Part shown: piece by piece, positions 48,606 to 60,858 of the stretch
Layout: every line of letters begins with the position of its first letter
Numbering within the stretch: the stretch's first letter is position 1
Assembly (NCBI GenBank): GCA_965246835.1
Contig: CBDFFQ010000001.1
Span: forward strand, 3,162,001 to 3,226,000
Reading direction: 5' to 3'
Length of the DNA stretch: 64,000 nt
From: JANPPS01 sp965246835
GTDB taxonomy: Bacteria; Pseudomonadota; Alphaproteobacteria; Acetobacterales; Acetobacteraceae
Made by a program: the position numbers and the translations under genes
Notes under the pieces: generated by a model
Database searches by the model: none
Told to the model about the DNA's origin: nothing
What the model saw: the letters and a program-made list of their open reading frames with translations, nothing else

Positions 48606-49357
48606 CCGCGCTCCATGTCACGGGCCTGCACAAGGCGTTCGGCGCCACCAAGATCATCAAGGGCGTTGATCTGCAGGTGAGCGAGGGCGAGCGCCATGCC
48701 GTGATCGGCCCCAACGGCGCCGGCAAGAGCACGCTGTTCCACCTCATGACTGGCCGGCTGCGCCCGGATGCCGGGCAGATCAGGCTGGGAGAGCGGGACA
48801 TCACCGGCCTGCCGCCGCACGAGATCTTTAACCACGGCCTGGCGCGCAGCTTCCAGGTGACCAGCCTGTTCCCGAAGCTCAGCGTGTTCGAAAACCTGCG
48901 CGCTGCCGCGATGCGCACCCATGGCTGCGGCCTCGCATTCTGGCGGCGGCTCGATGGCTATGACCGGTTGCGGGCACGGGCGGAGGAGCTGTTGCCCCAG
49001 CTCGGCCTCGAACGGCGGCGGGACGTGCCGGCTGGGAACCTCGCCTATGCCGAGCAGCGGGCGCTCGAGATCGGCGTGACGATCGCGGGTGGCGCGCGCA
49101 CGATCCTGCTGGACGAGCCCACGGCCGGCATGAGCCGGGCGGAGACGGAGCGGGCGGTGGGCCTGATCCGCCGCATGTCGGAGGGGCGGACGCTCGTGGT
49201 GATCGAGCATGATCTGGGCGTGGTCTTTGGCTTGGCAGACCGGATTTCTGTCTTGGCCGACGGCAAGATCATCGCGTCCGGGCCGCCGGACCAGGTGCGC
49301 GGCGACGCGGCTGTGCGCACGGCCTACTTAGGCGCTGCGGCGGATGCGCTATGCTGA
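48602..49357 (+). CDS. LivG-type ABC ATPase
   Basis: ATP-binding subunit of 251 residues: Walker A GPNGAGKSTLFHLMTG (about 36), GLARSFQVTSLFPKLSVFEN (the Q-loop), a weak signature region NLAYAEQRALEIG, Walker B ARTILLDEPTAGMS and switch His in VIEHDLGVVFGLAD. The canonical LSxGxQ signature is replaced by LAYAEQR, a known LivG variant. It overlaps LivF by 7 bases. Confidence 0.92.
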   Translation: MTALHVTGLHKAFGATKIIKGVDLQVSEGERHAVIGPNGAGKSTLFHLMTGRLRPDAGQIRLGERDITGLPPHEIFNHGLARSFQVTSLFPKLSVFENLRAAAMRTHGCGLAFWRRLDGYDRLRARAEELLPQLGLERRRDVPAGNLAYAEQRALEIGVTIAGGARTILLDEPTAGMSRAETERAVGLIRRMSEGRTLVVIEHDLGVVFGLADRISVLADGKIIASGPPDQVRGDAAVRTAYLGAAADALC

Positions 49358-50042
49358 GCCTGAGCGGGGTAGAAGCCTGGTATGGCAAGAGCCAGGTGCT
49401 GCATGGCGTGACCTTGGAGGTCGGCGCCGGGGAGATCGTGGCGCTGCTGGGCCGCAACGGCGCCGGGCGCAGCACGATGCTGAAGGCGGTCATGGGCGGC
49501 GTGACGCGCACGGGAGACATCCGGTTCGATGGCACGCCGATCGGGCATCTGGCGCCGCACCAGGTCGCGCGGCTCGGCCTCGGCTACGTGGCGGAGGATC
49601 GCTCGATCTTTCCGGATCTCACCACCCAGCAGAATTTGATCTTGGGCGAGAAGAAGGGGCCGGGCGGCTCGTTCACGTTGCAAGATGCCTATGCGCTGTT
49701 CCCCCGCCTGCGTGAACGGGCGGCGGCGCCCGGCGGCGCGCTGTCGGGGGGCGAGCAGCAGATGCTGGCGATCTGCCGCACGCTGATGGGCAACCCGGCG
49801 CTGCTGATGGTCGATGAACCCACCGAGGGCCTGGCGCCCATGATGGTGCAGGCGGTTCGGGACCTGCTGGTGGCCGTCGCGGCGCGCGGCACCACGATCC
49901 TGCTGGTGGAGCAGAAGCTCGACATCGCGCTGGCGATCAGCCACCGGCTGTATGTGATGGGCCATGGCGAGATCGTGTTCGAGGGCACGCCCGCGACATT
50001 GGCCGCAGCGTCCGCGATGCGGCGGGAATGGTTGGAGGTCTG

Positions 50043-50043
<1 letters not shown>
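49351..50043 (+). CDS. LivF-type ABC ATPase with Walker A Lys replaced by Arg
   Basis: Second ATPase of 230 residues. It has LSGGEQQMLAICRTLMG (signature), Walker B ALLMVDEPTEGLAPM and switch His-equivalent region LLVEQKLDIALAIS. The Walker A reads GRNGAGRST, with codon CGC where AAG/AAA (Lys) is expected; the lysine usually contacts the beta/gamma-phosphate. Some LivF relatives share this change, so the site may be weakened or a variant rather than dead. ATG 49351 overlaps livG, and the TGA shares a base with the fadB-like ATG. Confidence 0.9.
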
Positions 50044-52109
<2,066 letters not shown>

Positions 52110-52120
52110 GAACGGCCGCT

Positions 52121-52144
52121 CCCTCTCCCGCCAGCGGGAGAGGG
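52121..52144. repeat. Palindromic repeat copy 3 (CCCTCTCCCGC type)
   Basis: CCCTCTCCCGC (52121-52131), loop CA, GCGGGAGAGGG (52134-52144), in the 43-base gap between the fadB-like gene and the acyl-CoA ligase gene. The right arm also provides a purine-rich site upstream of the GTG at 52153. Confidence 0.8.
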
Positions 52145-52152
52145 GGTAGGAT

Positions 52153-53733
52153 GTGACCCGGCCGCATCCCTGGGAAGCCATCTACCCGCCCCGTCTGGAC
52201 TGGGGCGCGCCGATCCCGGCCGGCACGCTCACCGGCCTGTTCGACACCGCCGTCGCCCGCTTCGGCCCCCGCCCCGCGATCGAGTTCCGCGGCCGGCGTA
52301 TGCCGTTCGACGAATTGTCCGCCCACGTAGCGGCGCTGGCGACCGAGCTGATGGCCCAGGGCCTCACGCCCGGCACGCGCGTCGCGCTCCTGCTGGCCAA
52401 CACCCCGGCCCACCCCGTCGCCTTCTTCGCCGTGCTGCGCGTGGGCGGCGTCGTGGTGCATCTAAGCCCGCTCGACCCGCCGCGCGCGCTAGCTCGCAAG
52501 CTCGCGGATGCCGGGGCGCGCATCCTGGTTACGACCGACCTGCCATCCCTGCTGCCCCCTGCCGAGGCGCTGCGGGACGGCGGCGCCGTGGACTGGCTGG
52601 TGGTGCTGCCGGATGCGAGCTGGGATTCGCCGCCACCGCCGGCACCCCTGCTGCCGGTATGGCCCGCGGCGCAGCCGGCCGACCTCGCGCTGCTGCAGTT
52701 TACCGGCGGCACCACCGGGCAGCCGCGCGCCGCCATGCTGACCCACGCCAACCTCACCAGCGCCGTCGCGATCTACGACCGTTGGGCGGAAGGCTCCGGG
52801 CGCGGCTATGTGGCGACGGACCGGCTGATGTGCGTGCTGCCGCTGTTCCACATCTATGCGCTCACGGCCGTGATGTTGCGGGGCATCGCCAATGGCATCG
52901 AGCTGCTGCTCCGCCCGCGCTTCGACCCGGCCACGGCGCTCGATGACATCGAACACGGGCGCTGCACCCATTTCAACGGCGTGCCGACGATGTGGATCGC
53001 GCTGCTGAACCACCCCGGCGCGGCCGGGCGCGATTGGAGCAGCCTCAAAATGGTCAGCTCCGGCGGCGCTGCCTTGCCGCCGGAGATCGGCGCGCAGTTC
53101 CGGACGCTGACGGGCCTGCGGGTCGGTGGCGGCTGGGGCATGACGGAGACGGCGCCAGCGGGCACCAATTTGTTGCCGGACCGGGACCAGGCGCCCGGCG
53201 AGATCGGGGTGCCGTTGCCGGGGGTTGAGATGGGCATCGTGGCGCTAAACGATCCCCGCCGCGTGATGCCACCCGGGGAGGTGGGCGAGTTGCGCATCCG
53301 TGGCCCGAACGTGATGGCCGGCTACTGGCAGCGGCCGGAGGAGAATGCGGCCGCGTTCGTGGATGGTTGGTTCCTGACCGGCGATATCGGCCGCATGGCG
53401 GCGGACGGGATGTTCACGATCGTGGACCGCAAGAAGGACATGCTGATCTCCGGCGGCTTCAACGTGTATCCCCGCGCGATCGAGGACGCGATCCATGAGC
53501 ACCCGGACGTGCGCGAAGCCGCGGTGATCGGCGTGCCCGACGCGTATCGTGGCCAGGCGGCCAAGGCATTCGTGTCGCTGCGCGCGGGGGCGGCGCCACT
53601 GACTTTGGAGGCGCTGCGGGTGTTTCTGGCGGACAAGCTGGGACGCCATGAGCTGCCGGCGGCGCTGGAGGTGAGGGACGAACTGCCGCATACGCCGGTG
53701 GGAAAGCTGTCGAAGCGGGATTTAACTTGGTAG
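52153..53733 (+). CDS. Acyl-CoA ligase, AMP-binding family (fatty-acid type)
   Basis: ATP-dependent ligase of 526 residues that activates a carboxylic acid to its CoA thioester. The phosphate-binding motif is FTGGTTGQPRAAMLTH, with Arg where Lys is usual; GWGMTETAP is the A5 motif. DGWFLTGDIGRMAADG and the hinge DRKKDMLISGGFNVYP carry A7/A8, and the catalytic Lys is in TPVGKLSKRDL. GTG 52153 is used. It supplies the activation step for the fadB-like gene. The downstream edge is where base composition changes. Confidence 0.9.
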   Translation: MTRPHPWEAIYPPRLDWGAPIPAGTLTGLFDTAVARFGPRPAIEFRGRRMPFDELSAHVAALATELMAQGLTPGTRVALLLANTPAHPVAFFAVLRVGGVVVHLSPLDPPRALARKLADAGARILVTTDLPSLLPPAEALRDGGAVDWLVVLPDASWDSPPPPAPLLPVWPAAQPADLALLQFTGGTTGQPRAAMLTHANLTSAVAIYDRWAEGSGRGYVATDRLMCVLPLFHIYALTAVMLRGIANGIELLLRPRFDPATALDDIEHGRCTHFNGVPTMWIALLNHPGAAGRDWSSLKMVSSGGAALPPEIGAQFRTLTGLRVGGGWGMTETAPAGTNLLPDRDQAPGEIGVPLPGVEMGIVALNDPRRVMPPGEVGELRIRGPNVMAGYWQRPEENAAAFVDGWFLTGDIGRMAADGMFTIVDRKKDMLISGGFNVYPRAIEDAIHEHPDVREAAVIGVPDAYRGQAAKAFVSLRAGAAPLTLEALRVFLADKLGRHELPAALEVRDELPHTPVGKLSKRDLTW

Positions 53734-53910
53734 AGCTTAGCTTGGCTTTATGTGGGAAATGCGCTTGCGGAACCTATGCCCACCGATCTCGTGGCGATGC
53801 ATAGCTTTTCAAATCGTGATAGCCGTGCTCTTATTTTGTGACTTTCCACGTAGATCAGTAGTATAAACCCCTCAATCGTAAGTTCGGTTAACGTAGGCTA
53901 AGGTCCCCAA
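53734..53910. other. AT-rich intergenic boundary, no gene
   Basis: Composition drops sharply after the ligase stop. It holds a one-mismatch EcfG-like site (GGAAC 53769-53773, 16-base spacer, CGTG 53790-53793) about 118 bases before the next ATG. No tRNA, terminal repeat or integrase is visible. Confidence 0.4.
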
Positions 53911-54591
53911 ATGTCTGAAAACGATGTGCTAAAAACCGCAATACATGATTTCAAAAGGAGTGTAGAGATCACAAGAGATGTCAGATTTCAGGCAAATCTT
54001 CGGTTAGCGGGACGCCAACGGGGATCATCATACATCGTATCGCTGCTTTCACTGTATGTGATTGCCTTGTCTCTAATTCCAAACGTTGTTGAATTGCATC
54101 AGTTTCAGACGCAGCTATTATTGGCCTGCTCGATCATCCTCTCTGTCTTCGTCATTTTTACAAGCCTCATTGATGGGGCGCAAAACTTCTATCATCAGGG
54201 AGAGTTACTACATCAATGCGCCCGTAAAATCGCAACGGTTCATCATGGCCTCAAGGATCTAGATGTCGAAGGAGATCTGGCAAAAGCAGAGTCCGAGTTT
54301 AAACGTCTTCAAGTTGATTATGCCAAAGCGCTTGATGACTGCCCAATAAACCATGGGAATGTGGATTTTTACGCAGAAATAGCTAGAAAGCCTCACCTGT
54401 TTTCGATGCAGTATGCGAATAGACATAAATTTATCGTCAAAACGTGGTATCGAACTAAATCATTTATTTTAGGATTATCCTGGGTAATTCCTCATTTTAC
54501 TGCCTTCATTATCGTAACGATTATTATATACTTTTTTGTAATAGCAAATGCCTCGCCTGTGGGAACAAACTTGCAAGTTCCTAGCAGGTAA
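53911..54591 (+). CDS. SLATT-like membrane protein, AT-rich islet
   Basis: Membrane protein of 226 residues in clearly AT-rich DNA with codon use unlike its neighbours. Hydrophobic helices lie at about 40-58 and 68-86, separated by a short loop, and a third at about 193-213. Between them is a soluble part with GELLHQCARKIATVHHGL, YAKALDDCPINHGNVDFY and a following Met/Tyr-rich stretch. Paired N-terminal helices followed by a Y...L...NH...DY pattern resemble the SLATT superfamily (2TM effectors near SMODS/SLOG and reverse-transcriptase systems). The third helix is less usual. No partner is present. ATG 53911 has AAGG upstream. Confidence 0.55.
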   Translation: MSENDVLKTAIHDFKRSVEITRDVRFQANLRLAGRQRGSSYIVSLLSLYVIALSLIPNVVELHQFQTQLLLACSIILSVFVIFTSLIDGAQNFYHQGELLHQCARKIATVHHGLKDLDVEGDLAKAESEFKRLQVDYAKALDDCPINHGNVDFYAEIARKPHLFSMQYANRHKFIVKTWYRTKSFILGLSWVIPHFTAFIIVTIIIYFFVIANASPVGTNLQVPSR

Positions 54592-54648
54592 ATCGTCGGC
54601 TCGCTTGAGTCAAATAGACTGTATGCAGACAGGGATACAAACCGCCCC

Positions 54649-55830
54649 ATGACCGAAGCCGTGATCGTCTCGACCGCCCGCACCCCGATCGGCCGCGCCA
54701 TGCGCGGCGCGTTCAACATGACGCATGGCGCCGAGATGGGCGGGCATGTCATCCGCCATGCCGTGGAACGCGCCGGGTTGGAGTTGGGTGAAGTGGAAGA
54801 AGTCGTGCTGGGTGTGGCCAATCCCGAGGGCGCCACCGGCGGCAACATCGCGCGGCAAGCGGCGCTGCGGGCCGGGCTCAGCACCGGGACGGCGGCCATG
54901 ACCGTCAACCGGTTCTGCTCCTCGGGGCTGCAGGCCATTGCGATCGCGGCCAACCGGGTGGTGTGCGATGGGGTGCCGGTGGCGGTGGCGGGCGGGCTCG
55001 AGAACATCAGCCTCGTGCAGACCACACTCAACCGGCACATGTACAAGGACCATTGGCTCGATGACCACGTGCCGGCCATCTACATGCCGATGATCGAGAC
55101 GGCGGACATCGTGGCCGCGCGCTATGGCATCACGCGGGAGGCGCAGGATGCGTATGCGCTGGAAAGCCAGCGCCGCACCGCCGCCGGGCAGCAGGCGGGC
55201 CGGTTCGATGCCGAGATCGTGCCGCTGCCGAGCGTCATGGCCGTAACCAACAAGGAAAGCCAGGCGGTGACGCATGAACCCGTGACCCTCCGCCAGGACG
55301 AGGGCAATCGGCCCGAGACCACGGCGGAGGGCCTGGCAAAGCTCAAGCCCGTGCGGGGCGAGGGGCAGTTCATTACCGCGGGCAATGCCAGCCAGCTCAG
55401 CGACGGCGCCAGCGCCTGCGTAATCATGTCCGGCGCCGAGGCGTCCCGCCGCGGGCTCACGCCGCTCGGCATCTTCCGGGGCCTCGCGGTCGCGGGGTGC
55501 GAGCCGGACGAGATGGGGATCGGGCCCATCTACGCCGTCCCGCGCCTCCTGGCCCGGCATGGCCTGACGGTGCAAGACATCGACCTTTGGGAGCTGAACG
55601 AGGCGTTCGCCAGCCAGGTGCTGTATTGCGCGCAGAAACTCGGCATCCCGCATGACCGGTTGAACGTGGATGGCGGCGCGATCTCGATCGGGCACCCCTA
55701 TGGCATGAGCGGCGCGCGCATGACCGGGCACGCGTTGATCGAGGGGCGGCGCCGGGGTGCGAAGCGCGTGGTGGTCACCATGTGTATCGGCGGAGGCCAA
55801 GGTGCCGCCGGGCTGTTCGAGATCGCGTGA
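54649..55830 (+). CDS. Acetyl-CoA C-acyltransferase (thiolase)
   Basis: Thiolase of 393 residues for the last step of beta-oxidation. The acylated Cys is in NRFCSSGLQAIA (about residue 89). ELNEAFASQVLYC and GGAISIGHPYGMSGAR carry the Asn/His, and the base Cys is in TMCIGGGQGAAG. It is the gene after the islet; without the islet it would directly follow the ligase gene. ATG 54649 has no strong ribosome site. Confidence 0.94.
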   Translation: MTEAVIVSTARTPIGRAMRGAFNMTHGAEMGGHVIRHAVERAGLELGEVEEVVLGVANPEGATGGNIARQAALRAGLSTGTAAMTVNRFCSSGLQAIAIAANRVVCDGVPVAVAGGLENISLVQTTLNRHMYKDHWLDDHVPAIYMPMIETADIVAARYGITREAQDAYALESQRRTAAGQQAGRFDAEIVPLPSVMAVTNKESQAVTHEPVTLRQDEGNRPETTAEGLAKLKPVRGEGQFITAGNASQLSDGASACVIMSGAEASRRGLTPLGIFRGLAVAGCEPDEMGIGPIYAVPRLLARHGLTVQDIDLWELNEAFASQVLYCAQKLGIPHDRLNVDGGAISIGHPYGMSGARMTGHALIEGRRRGAKRVVVTMCIGGGQGAAGLFEIA

Positions 55831-55840
55831 GGGAAATGCC

Positions 55841-57033
<1,193 letters not shown>

Positions 57034-57037
<4 letters not shown>

Positions 57038-57564
57038 GGCGCCGTCGCCCGCGCCCGAAGGCCGCCCAGCCCGGCATCGTACACCCCGCCGACCGCCGCC
57101 AGGGCCGCCGCATCGTTCATGGTGGCGGCCGGCGCGTCACCGGGATCCGCACGGTGGAAACTGCCCGACCAGGTGACCAGGCTCCCGGTCGCCGACGCCG
57201 TGACCGTGATGACCGCTGCGTATCCGGTCACCGGCAGGGTCTGCACGTTCGCGGGCGCCGGCGTGATGACGTAGGCGTAGCTCATGCCCGGCCCGTCATA
57301 CGTCTTGAGTTCTTCCACCAGCCGGGGGCCACCCAGATCGAGCGTGCGGACCGAGCCGGGGGCGTTGCCCTGCGTCGCTGTCGAGGACTTGACCGGCGGC
57401 ACCCACGTCATGTCCGCGAATTGCGCGATCACGCCCCACACTTTTGCGGGCGGGGCCGGGATGTCCATGGTCTTGGTGACCCGCAGCACCGGGGCGGCAG
57501 CAAATCCTGCGCTGGTGGACGCCGCGATGAGGCCGGCAGCCAGGATGAGTGAGCGGATGGCCAT
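57034..57564 (-). CDS. Secreted SRPBCC-fold protein
   Basis: Periplasmic polyketide-cyclase/START-like protein of 176 residues. A signal peptide (MAIRSLILAAGLIAASTSAG) precedes RVTKTMDIPAPPAKVWGVIA, the typical first strand and helix of the SRPBCC fold. GSVRTLDLGGPRLVEELKTY and YVITPAPANVQTLPVTGY follow. No catalytic residues are recognisable. It converges on the acyl-CoA dehydrogenase gene and is divergent from the SDR gene. Confidence 0.75.
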
Positions 57565-57649
57565 GGTTATCCTCCGGTTTTTTCTTGGTGTGCCATGACG
57601 CTACGCGCATCGGCGGCTGACGCAAGCGCGCGATGGGATCGGTCCGCAG

Positions 57650-57674
57650 GCAACGATTGGGCTCGACCTTCGTT
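57650..57674 (+). promoter_or_regulatory. EcfG-type promoter candidate for the SDR gene
   Basis: GCAAC (57650-57654), 16-base spacer, CGTT (57671-57674), 28 bases before ATG 57703. Same form and spacing as the site before the 39446 gene; one mismatch to GGAAC-N16/17-CGTT. Confidence 0.55.
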
Positions 57675-57702
57675 AGCCCAAGCCTAGCAATGGGAGTCCA
57701 GC

Positions 57703-58695
57703 ATGAGTCACGAGAGTGCAAGCAACCTGTCCCGCCGGATGGTCGTGGGGGCCGCCGGGCTCGCGGTGGCCGCGGCCGCCCCGGCCAGCGCCCAAGGCGT
57801 GCCCGCCGCCGCGATGCCGTTGCAGGACCCCACGACGAAATACCCGCGCCCGCCCTTCCAGCGGCAGGAGCAGCCCTGGCCCGGCCTCGCCTCCAAGATG
57901 CAGCCGCGGCCCGACCATGGCGAGACCAGCTATCGCGGTTCAGGCCGGCTCGCGGGCCGGAAGGCGCTCATCACCGGCGGTGATTCCGGCATGGGCCGCG
58001 CGGCGGCGATTGCCTATGCGCGGGAGGGCGCCGATGTCGCGATCAACTACTTCCCGTCCGAGGAGCCGGATGCGCAGGAGGTGATCGCGCTGATCAAGGC
58101 AGAGGGCCGGACGGCGATCGCCATCCCGGGTGACCTGCGGGAGGAGGCGTTCTGCCAACGCTTGGTGGCCGACGCCGTGCGTGGTCTGGGCGGGCTCGAC
58201 ATCGTGGTCAGCAACGCCGGCCGGCAGCAATCCCACGCCTCCATCCTCGACATCTCGAGCGAGCAGTTCGACTGGACGATGAAGACGAACATCTACGCGC
58301 CGTTCTGGATCATCAAGGCGGCGCTGCCGCATCTGCGGCCGGGTTCGGCGATCATCGGCACGACGTCGGAGCAGGCGACGGACCCGACACCGGATCTCTA
58401 TGACTACGCGCAGACCAAGGCGGCGACGACGAACTACGTGCGCTCGCTCGCCAAGCAGCTGGCGCCGAAGGGCATTCGGGTGAACGGCGTGGCGCCCGGT
58501 CCGATCTGGACGCCGCTGCAGGTCTCCGGCGGTGCCACGCAGGAGAAATTGGAAAAGTTCGGCGGGCAGACGCCGATGGGGCGGCCGGGGCAACCGGTGG
58601 AACTGGCCTCGATCTATGTGCAGCTCGCGGCGGCAGATGCGAGCTATGCGACGGGTCAGGTCTATGGCTCCTCGGGCGGCGCCGGGCTGCCGTAA
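57703..58695 (+). CDS. Tat-type secreted short-chain dehydrogenase (YhdF/YghA-like)
   Basis: SDR oxidoreductase of 330 residues. A twin-arginine signal (NLSRRMVVGAAG, cleavage near ASAQ30) and a proline-rich leader (QDPTTKYPRPPFQRQEQPW) precede the Rossmann fold: KALITGGDSGMGRAAAIAYA, VSNAGRQQSHASIL, catalytic Ser in IIGTTSEQA and YAQTK (Tyr and Lys). NAD(P)-dependent, substrate unknown. Relatives of this long SDR type are common targets of general stress regulation, and an EcfG-like promoter lies upstream. Confidence 0.87.
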   Translation: MSHESASNLSRRMVVGAAGLAVAAAAPASAQGVPAAAMPLQDPTTKYPRPPFQRQEQPWPGLASKMQPRPDHGETSYRGSGRLAGRKALITGGDSGMGRAAAIAYAREGADVAINYFPSEEPDAQEVIALIKAEGRTAIAIPGDLREEAFCQRLVADAVRGLGGLDIVVSNAGRQQSHASILDISSEQFDWTMKTNIYAPFWIIKAALPHLRPGSAIIGTTSEQATDPTPDLYDYAQTKAATTNYVRSLAKQLAPKGIRVNGVAPGPIWTPLQVSGGATQEKLEKFGGQTPMGRPGQPVELASIYVQLAAADASYATGQVYGSSGGAGLP

Positions 58696-58696
58696 G

Positions 58697-58721
58697 GAAA
58701 CCATGTTGTTCGTTGCGTGTT
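58697..58721 (+). promoter_or_regulatory. Weak EcfG-like site before the entericidin gene
   Basis: GAAAC (58697-58701), 16-base spacer, TGTT (58718-58721), 33 bases before the ATG. Two mismatches to consensus, so it is tentative. Entericidin B is stress-regulated in E. coli. Confidence 0.3.
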
Positions 58722-58754
58722 GAAGCAATGGACTTTCAACAAACGAGGGGTGCC

Positions 58755-58910
58755 ATGCGCGTTTCCAGGTTTCTTGCGATCGCTTTGGTGATGGCCGCGG
58801 CGCTGCCGCTGCTGACCGCGTGCAACACGACGGCCGGTGCCGGGCAGGATGTGAGCGCGGCGGGCCGGGCCGTGACCCGTGGCGCGAATGATGTGAAGAC
58901 GGGTCTCTGA
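58755..58910 (+). CDS. Entericidin A/B-family lipoprotein
   Basis: Lipoprotein of 51 residues: signal peptide MRVSRFLAIALVMAAALPLL with lipobox LTAC, then NTTAGAGQDVSAAGRAVTRG and ANDVKTGL. This matches the entericidin family (small envelope lipoproteins; in E. coli a toxin/antidote-like pair regulated in stationary phase). Only one member is present here. A GAGGGG ribosome site precedes ATG 58755. Confidence 0.88.
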   Translation: MRVSRFLAIALVMAAALPLLTACNTTAGAGQDVSAAGRAVTRGANDVKTGL

Positions 58911-58975
58911 ACGGCAGGCCTGTCAACCACGGCTAACTGCGGTAGCCTCCCCGGTGAGTGACCGGGGAGGCCTGC

Positions 58976-60115
58976 GTGGATTTTGACCTGACCGACGAGC
59001 AGCGGCTGTTGAAAGACAGCATCGACCGCATGATCGCGGACAAATACGGCTTCGAGCAGCGGCGCGGCTACCGTGCGCAGCCGGAAGGTTGGAGCCGGGA
59101 TATATGGACCCAATTCGCCGAGCTCGGCCTTCTGGGACTGCCGTTCGCCGAGGATGATGGCGGCTTCGGCGGTGGTTCGGTCGAGACGGCCCTGGTGATG
59201 GAGGCGTTCGGTCGCGCGCTCGTGGCCGAGCCTTACATCGCGACCGTGATTCTCTGTGGCGGGTTGCTTCGCCGGCTAGCCTCTGCCGGGCAGCGGGAGC
59301 GCCTGATTTCTGGCATCGCTGCCGGTGAGCGGGTCATGGCGTTCGCGCAGGCGGAGCGGCAATCCCGCTACAGCCTCAACGATGTGCACACGCGCGCGAT
59401 TGCGAACGGTTCCGGCTGGCGGATCACGGGTGAGAAGGCGCTGGTGCTGCACGGGGACAGTGCCGACACGCTGCTGGTGACAGCGCGGACGGGCGGTGAC
59501 CATCGCGCCCGGCATGGTATCGGCCTGTTCCTGGTCGACGCGGCCGCTTCGGGTGTGACCCGGCGTGGATACCCGACCCAGGATGGCCTCCGCGCGGCCG
59601 ATATTGCCTTCGAGAGCGTGGCGGCCGAGGCAATTGGTGACCCTGCCGAGGCGCTGCCCCACCTGGAGCGCGTGCAGGACGAAGTGCTGGCGGCGCTCGC
59701 GTCCGAGGCGGTGGGCGTCATGCAGGCCATGCACGACCTCACGGTCGATTACCTCAAGACCCGCAAGCAGTTCGGCCGGGCCATCGGGGAAAACCAGGCA
59801 CTGCAGCACCGGGCGGTGGACATGTACGTGTCGCTCGAGCAGGCGCGCAGCATGGCGCTGTTCGCCACCATGATGGCGGCGGAGGATGACCCGCTGGAAC
59901 GCATGAAGGCGATGCATGCCGCGCATGTGCAGATCGGGCGGAGCGGGCGGCATATCGGGCAGGAGGCCGTGCAGCTGCATGGCGGGATCGGGGTCACGAT
60001 GGAATATTCCGTGGGTCACTATTTCAAGCGCATGACCGTGATCGCGCGGTCGTTCGGCGATACGGACAGCCATTTGGCCGCCTTGGCCCGGTTGGGGGGG
60101 CTGATCGCGGCCTAA
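58976..60115 (+). CDS. Acyl-CoA dehydrogenase (type B)
   Basis: FAD enzyme of 379 residues with FDLTDEQRLLKDSIDRMI at the start, WTQFAELGLLGLPFAEDDGG, SRYSLNDVHTRAI and the C-terminal VQLHGGIGVTMEYSVGHYF. This group (as in CaiA/FadE-type pairs) often works as a heteromer with another dehydrogenase, so a partnership with the type A enzyme at 55841 is possible. GTG 58976 is preceded by GGGGAGG; an upstream ATG-free extension is rejected. Confidence 0.88.
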   Translation: MDFDLTDEQRLLKDSIDRMIADKYGFEQRRGYRAQPEGWSRDIWTQFAELGLLGLPFAEDDGGFGGGSVETALVMEAFGRALVAEPYIATVILCGGLLRRLASAGQRERLISGIAAGERVMAFAQAERQSRYSLNDVHTRAIANGSGWRITGEKALVLHGDSADTLLVTARTGGDHRARHGIGLFLVDAAASGVTRRGYPTQDGLRAADIAFESVAAEAIGDPAEALPHLERVQDEVLAALASEAVGVMQAMHDLTVDYLKTRKQFGRAIGENQALQHRAVDMYVSLEQARSMALFATMMAAEDDPLERMKAMHAAHVQIGRSGRHIGQEAVQLHGGIGVTMEYSVGHYFKRMTVIARSFGDTDSHLAALARLGGLIAA

Positions 60116-60165
60116 TCATTCCGGCCAGGTTGCGGCCGGGGGCGGGCGGCCCTACTTGCGTGCGG

Positions 60166-60858
60166 ATGACTCGGGTTTTGGCCGTTCTGCTCACGATCCT
60201 GTCCGGGAATGCGCTGGCGCAGTCGGCGGCATCGCCATTCGCGCTCTGTGAAGAGAGCATCTTGGTGGCCGAAAAGGCGCAGCGGATCCCGGCCCGGCTG
60301 TTGCCGGCGATCTCGCGGGTGGAGAGCGGGCGCCTCGACCCCGGGACCGGGCGGGTGCGGGCCTGGCCTTGGACCATCAATGTCGAGGGCACCGGCTATT
60401 TCTTCGAGACCAAGGCGGAGGCCATCGCCGCCGTGCAGGCGTTGCAAGGCCGGGGCTCCCGCTCGATCGACGTGGGCTGCCTGCAGGTCAATCTCATGCA
60501 TCACCCCGGCGCGTTCCCGACGCTGGACGATGCGTTCGACCCGCCGGCCAATGCCCGATATGCGGCACGGTTCCTGGCCGGGCTGCACCGGCAGTTCAGC
60601 GACTGGAACCTCGCCACCGCCGCCTACCACTCGCAGGACGCGGTGCGGGGCGAAGACTATCAGCGCCGGGTGTTCGGGCGCGTCATGACGCCCATGGTGG
60701 CGGGGGCGGCACCGGCCAAGCCCGTGGCGCCGCCGCCGCCCTTCGGCGCCTTCGCACCGCCAGCCGAGCGGTTCCAGGCTTTCGCGGCGCCCAGCACGGC
60801 CTTCGGTGCCTTCAACCCCGCGCCCAGCCCGCCATCTCAGGCCACGGCCCGGCGGTAG
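60166..60858 (+). CDS. Lytic transglycosylase (SLT domain) with proline/alanine tail
   Basis: Periplasmic peptidoglycan lyase of about 230 residues. Signal peptide MTRVLAVLLTILSGNALAQ. The SLT-like domain has the catalytic Glu in LLPAISRVESGRLDP, SIDVGCLQVNLMHH and ATAAYHSQDAVRGEDY. The last 45 residues (PPPPFGAFAPPAERFQAFA, then FGAFNPAPSPP) are low-complexity with an FGAF/FQAF repeat. The ATG at 60166 is used; GTG 60160 is an alternative. The 3' end overlaps the convergent DUF2189 gene by 22 bases. Confidence 0.83.
   Translation: MTRVLAVLLTILSGNALAQSAASPFALCEESILVAEKAQRIPARLLPAISRVESGRLDPGTGRVRAWPWTINVEGTGYFFETKAEAIAAVQALQGRGSRSIDVGCLQVNLMHHPGAFPTLDDAFDPPANARYAARFLAGLHRQFSDWNLATAAYHSQDAVRGEDYQRRVFGRVMTPMVAGAAPAKPVAPPPPFGAFAPPAERFQAFAAPSTAFGAFNPAPSPPSQATARR

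Noticed and set aside
53734..54648. Insertion sequence or integrated element around the SLATT-like gene
   Set aside because: No transposase, integrase, terminal inverted repeats or target-site duplication that I can see; kept only as a composition anomaly.
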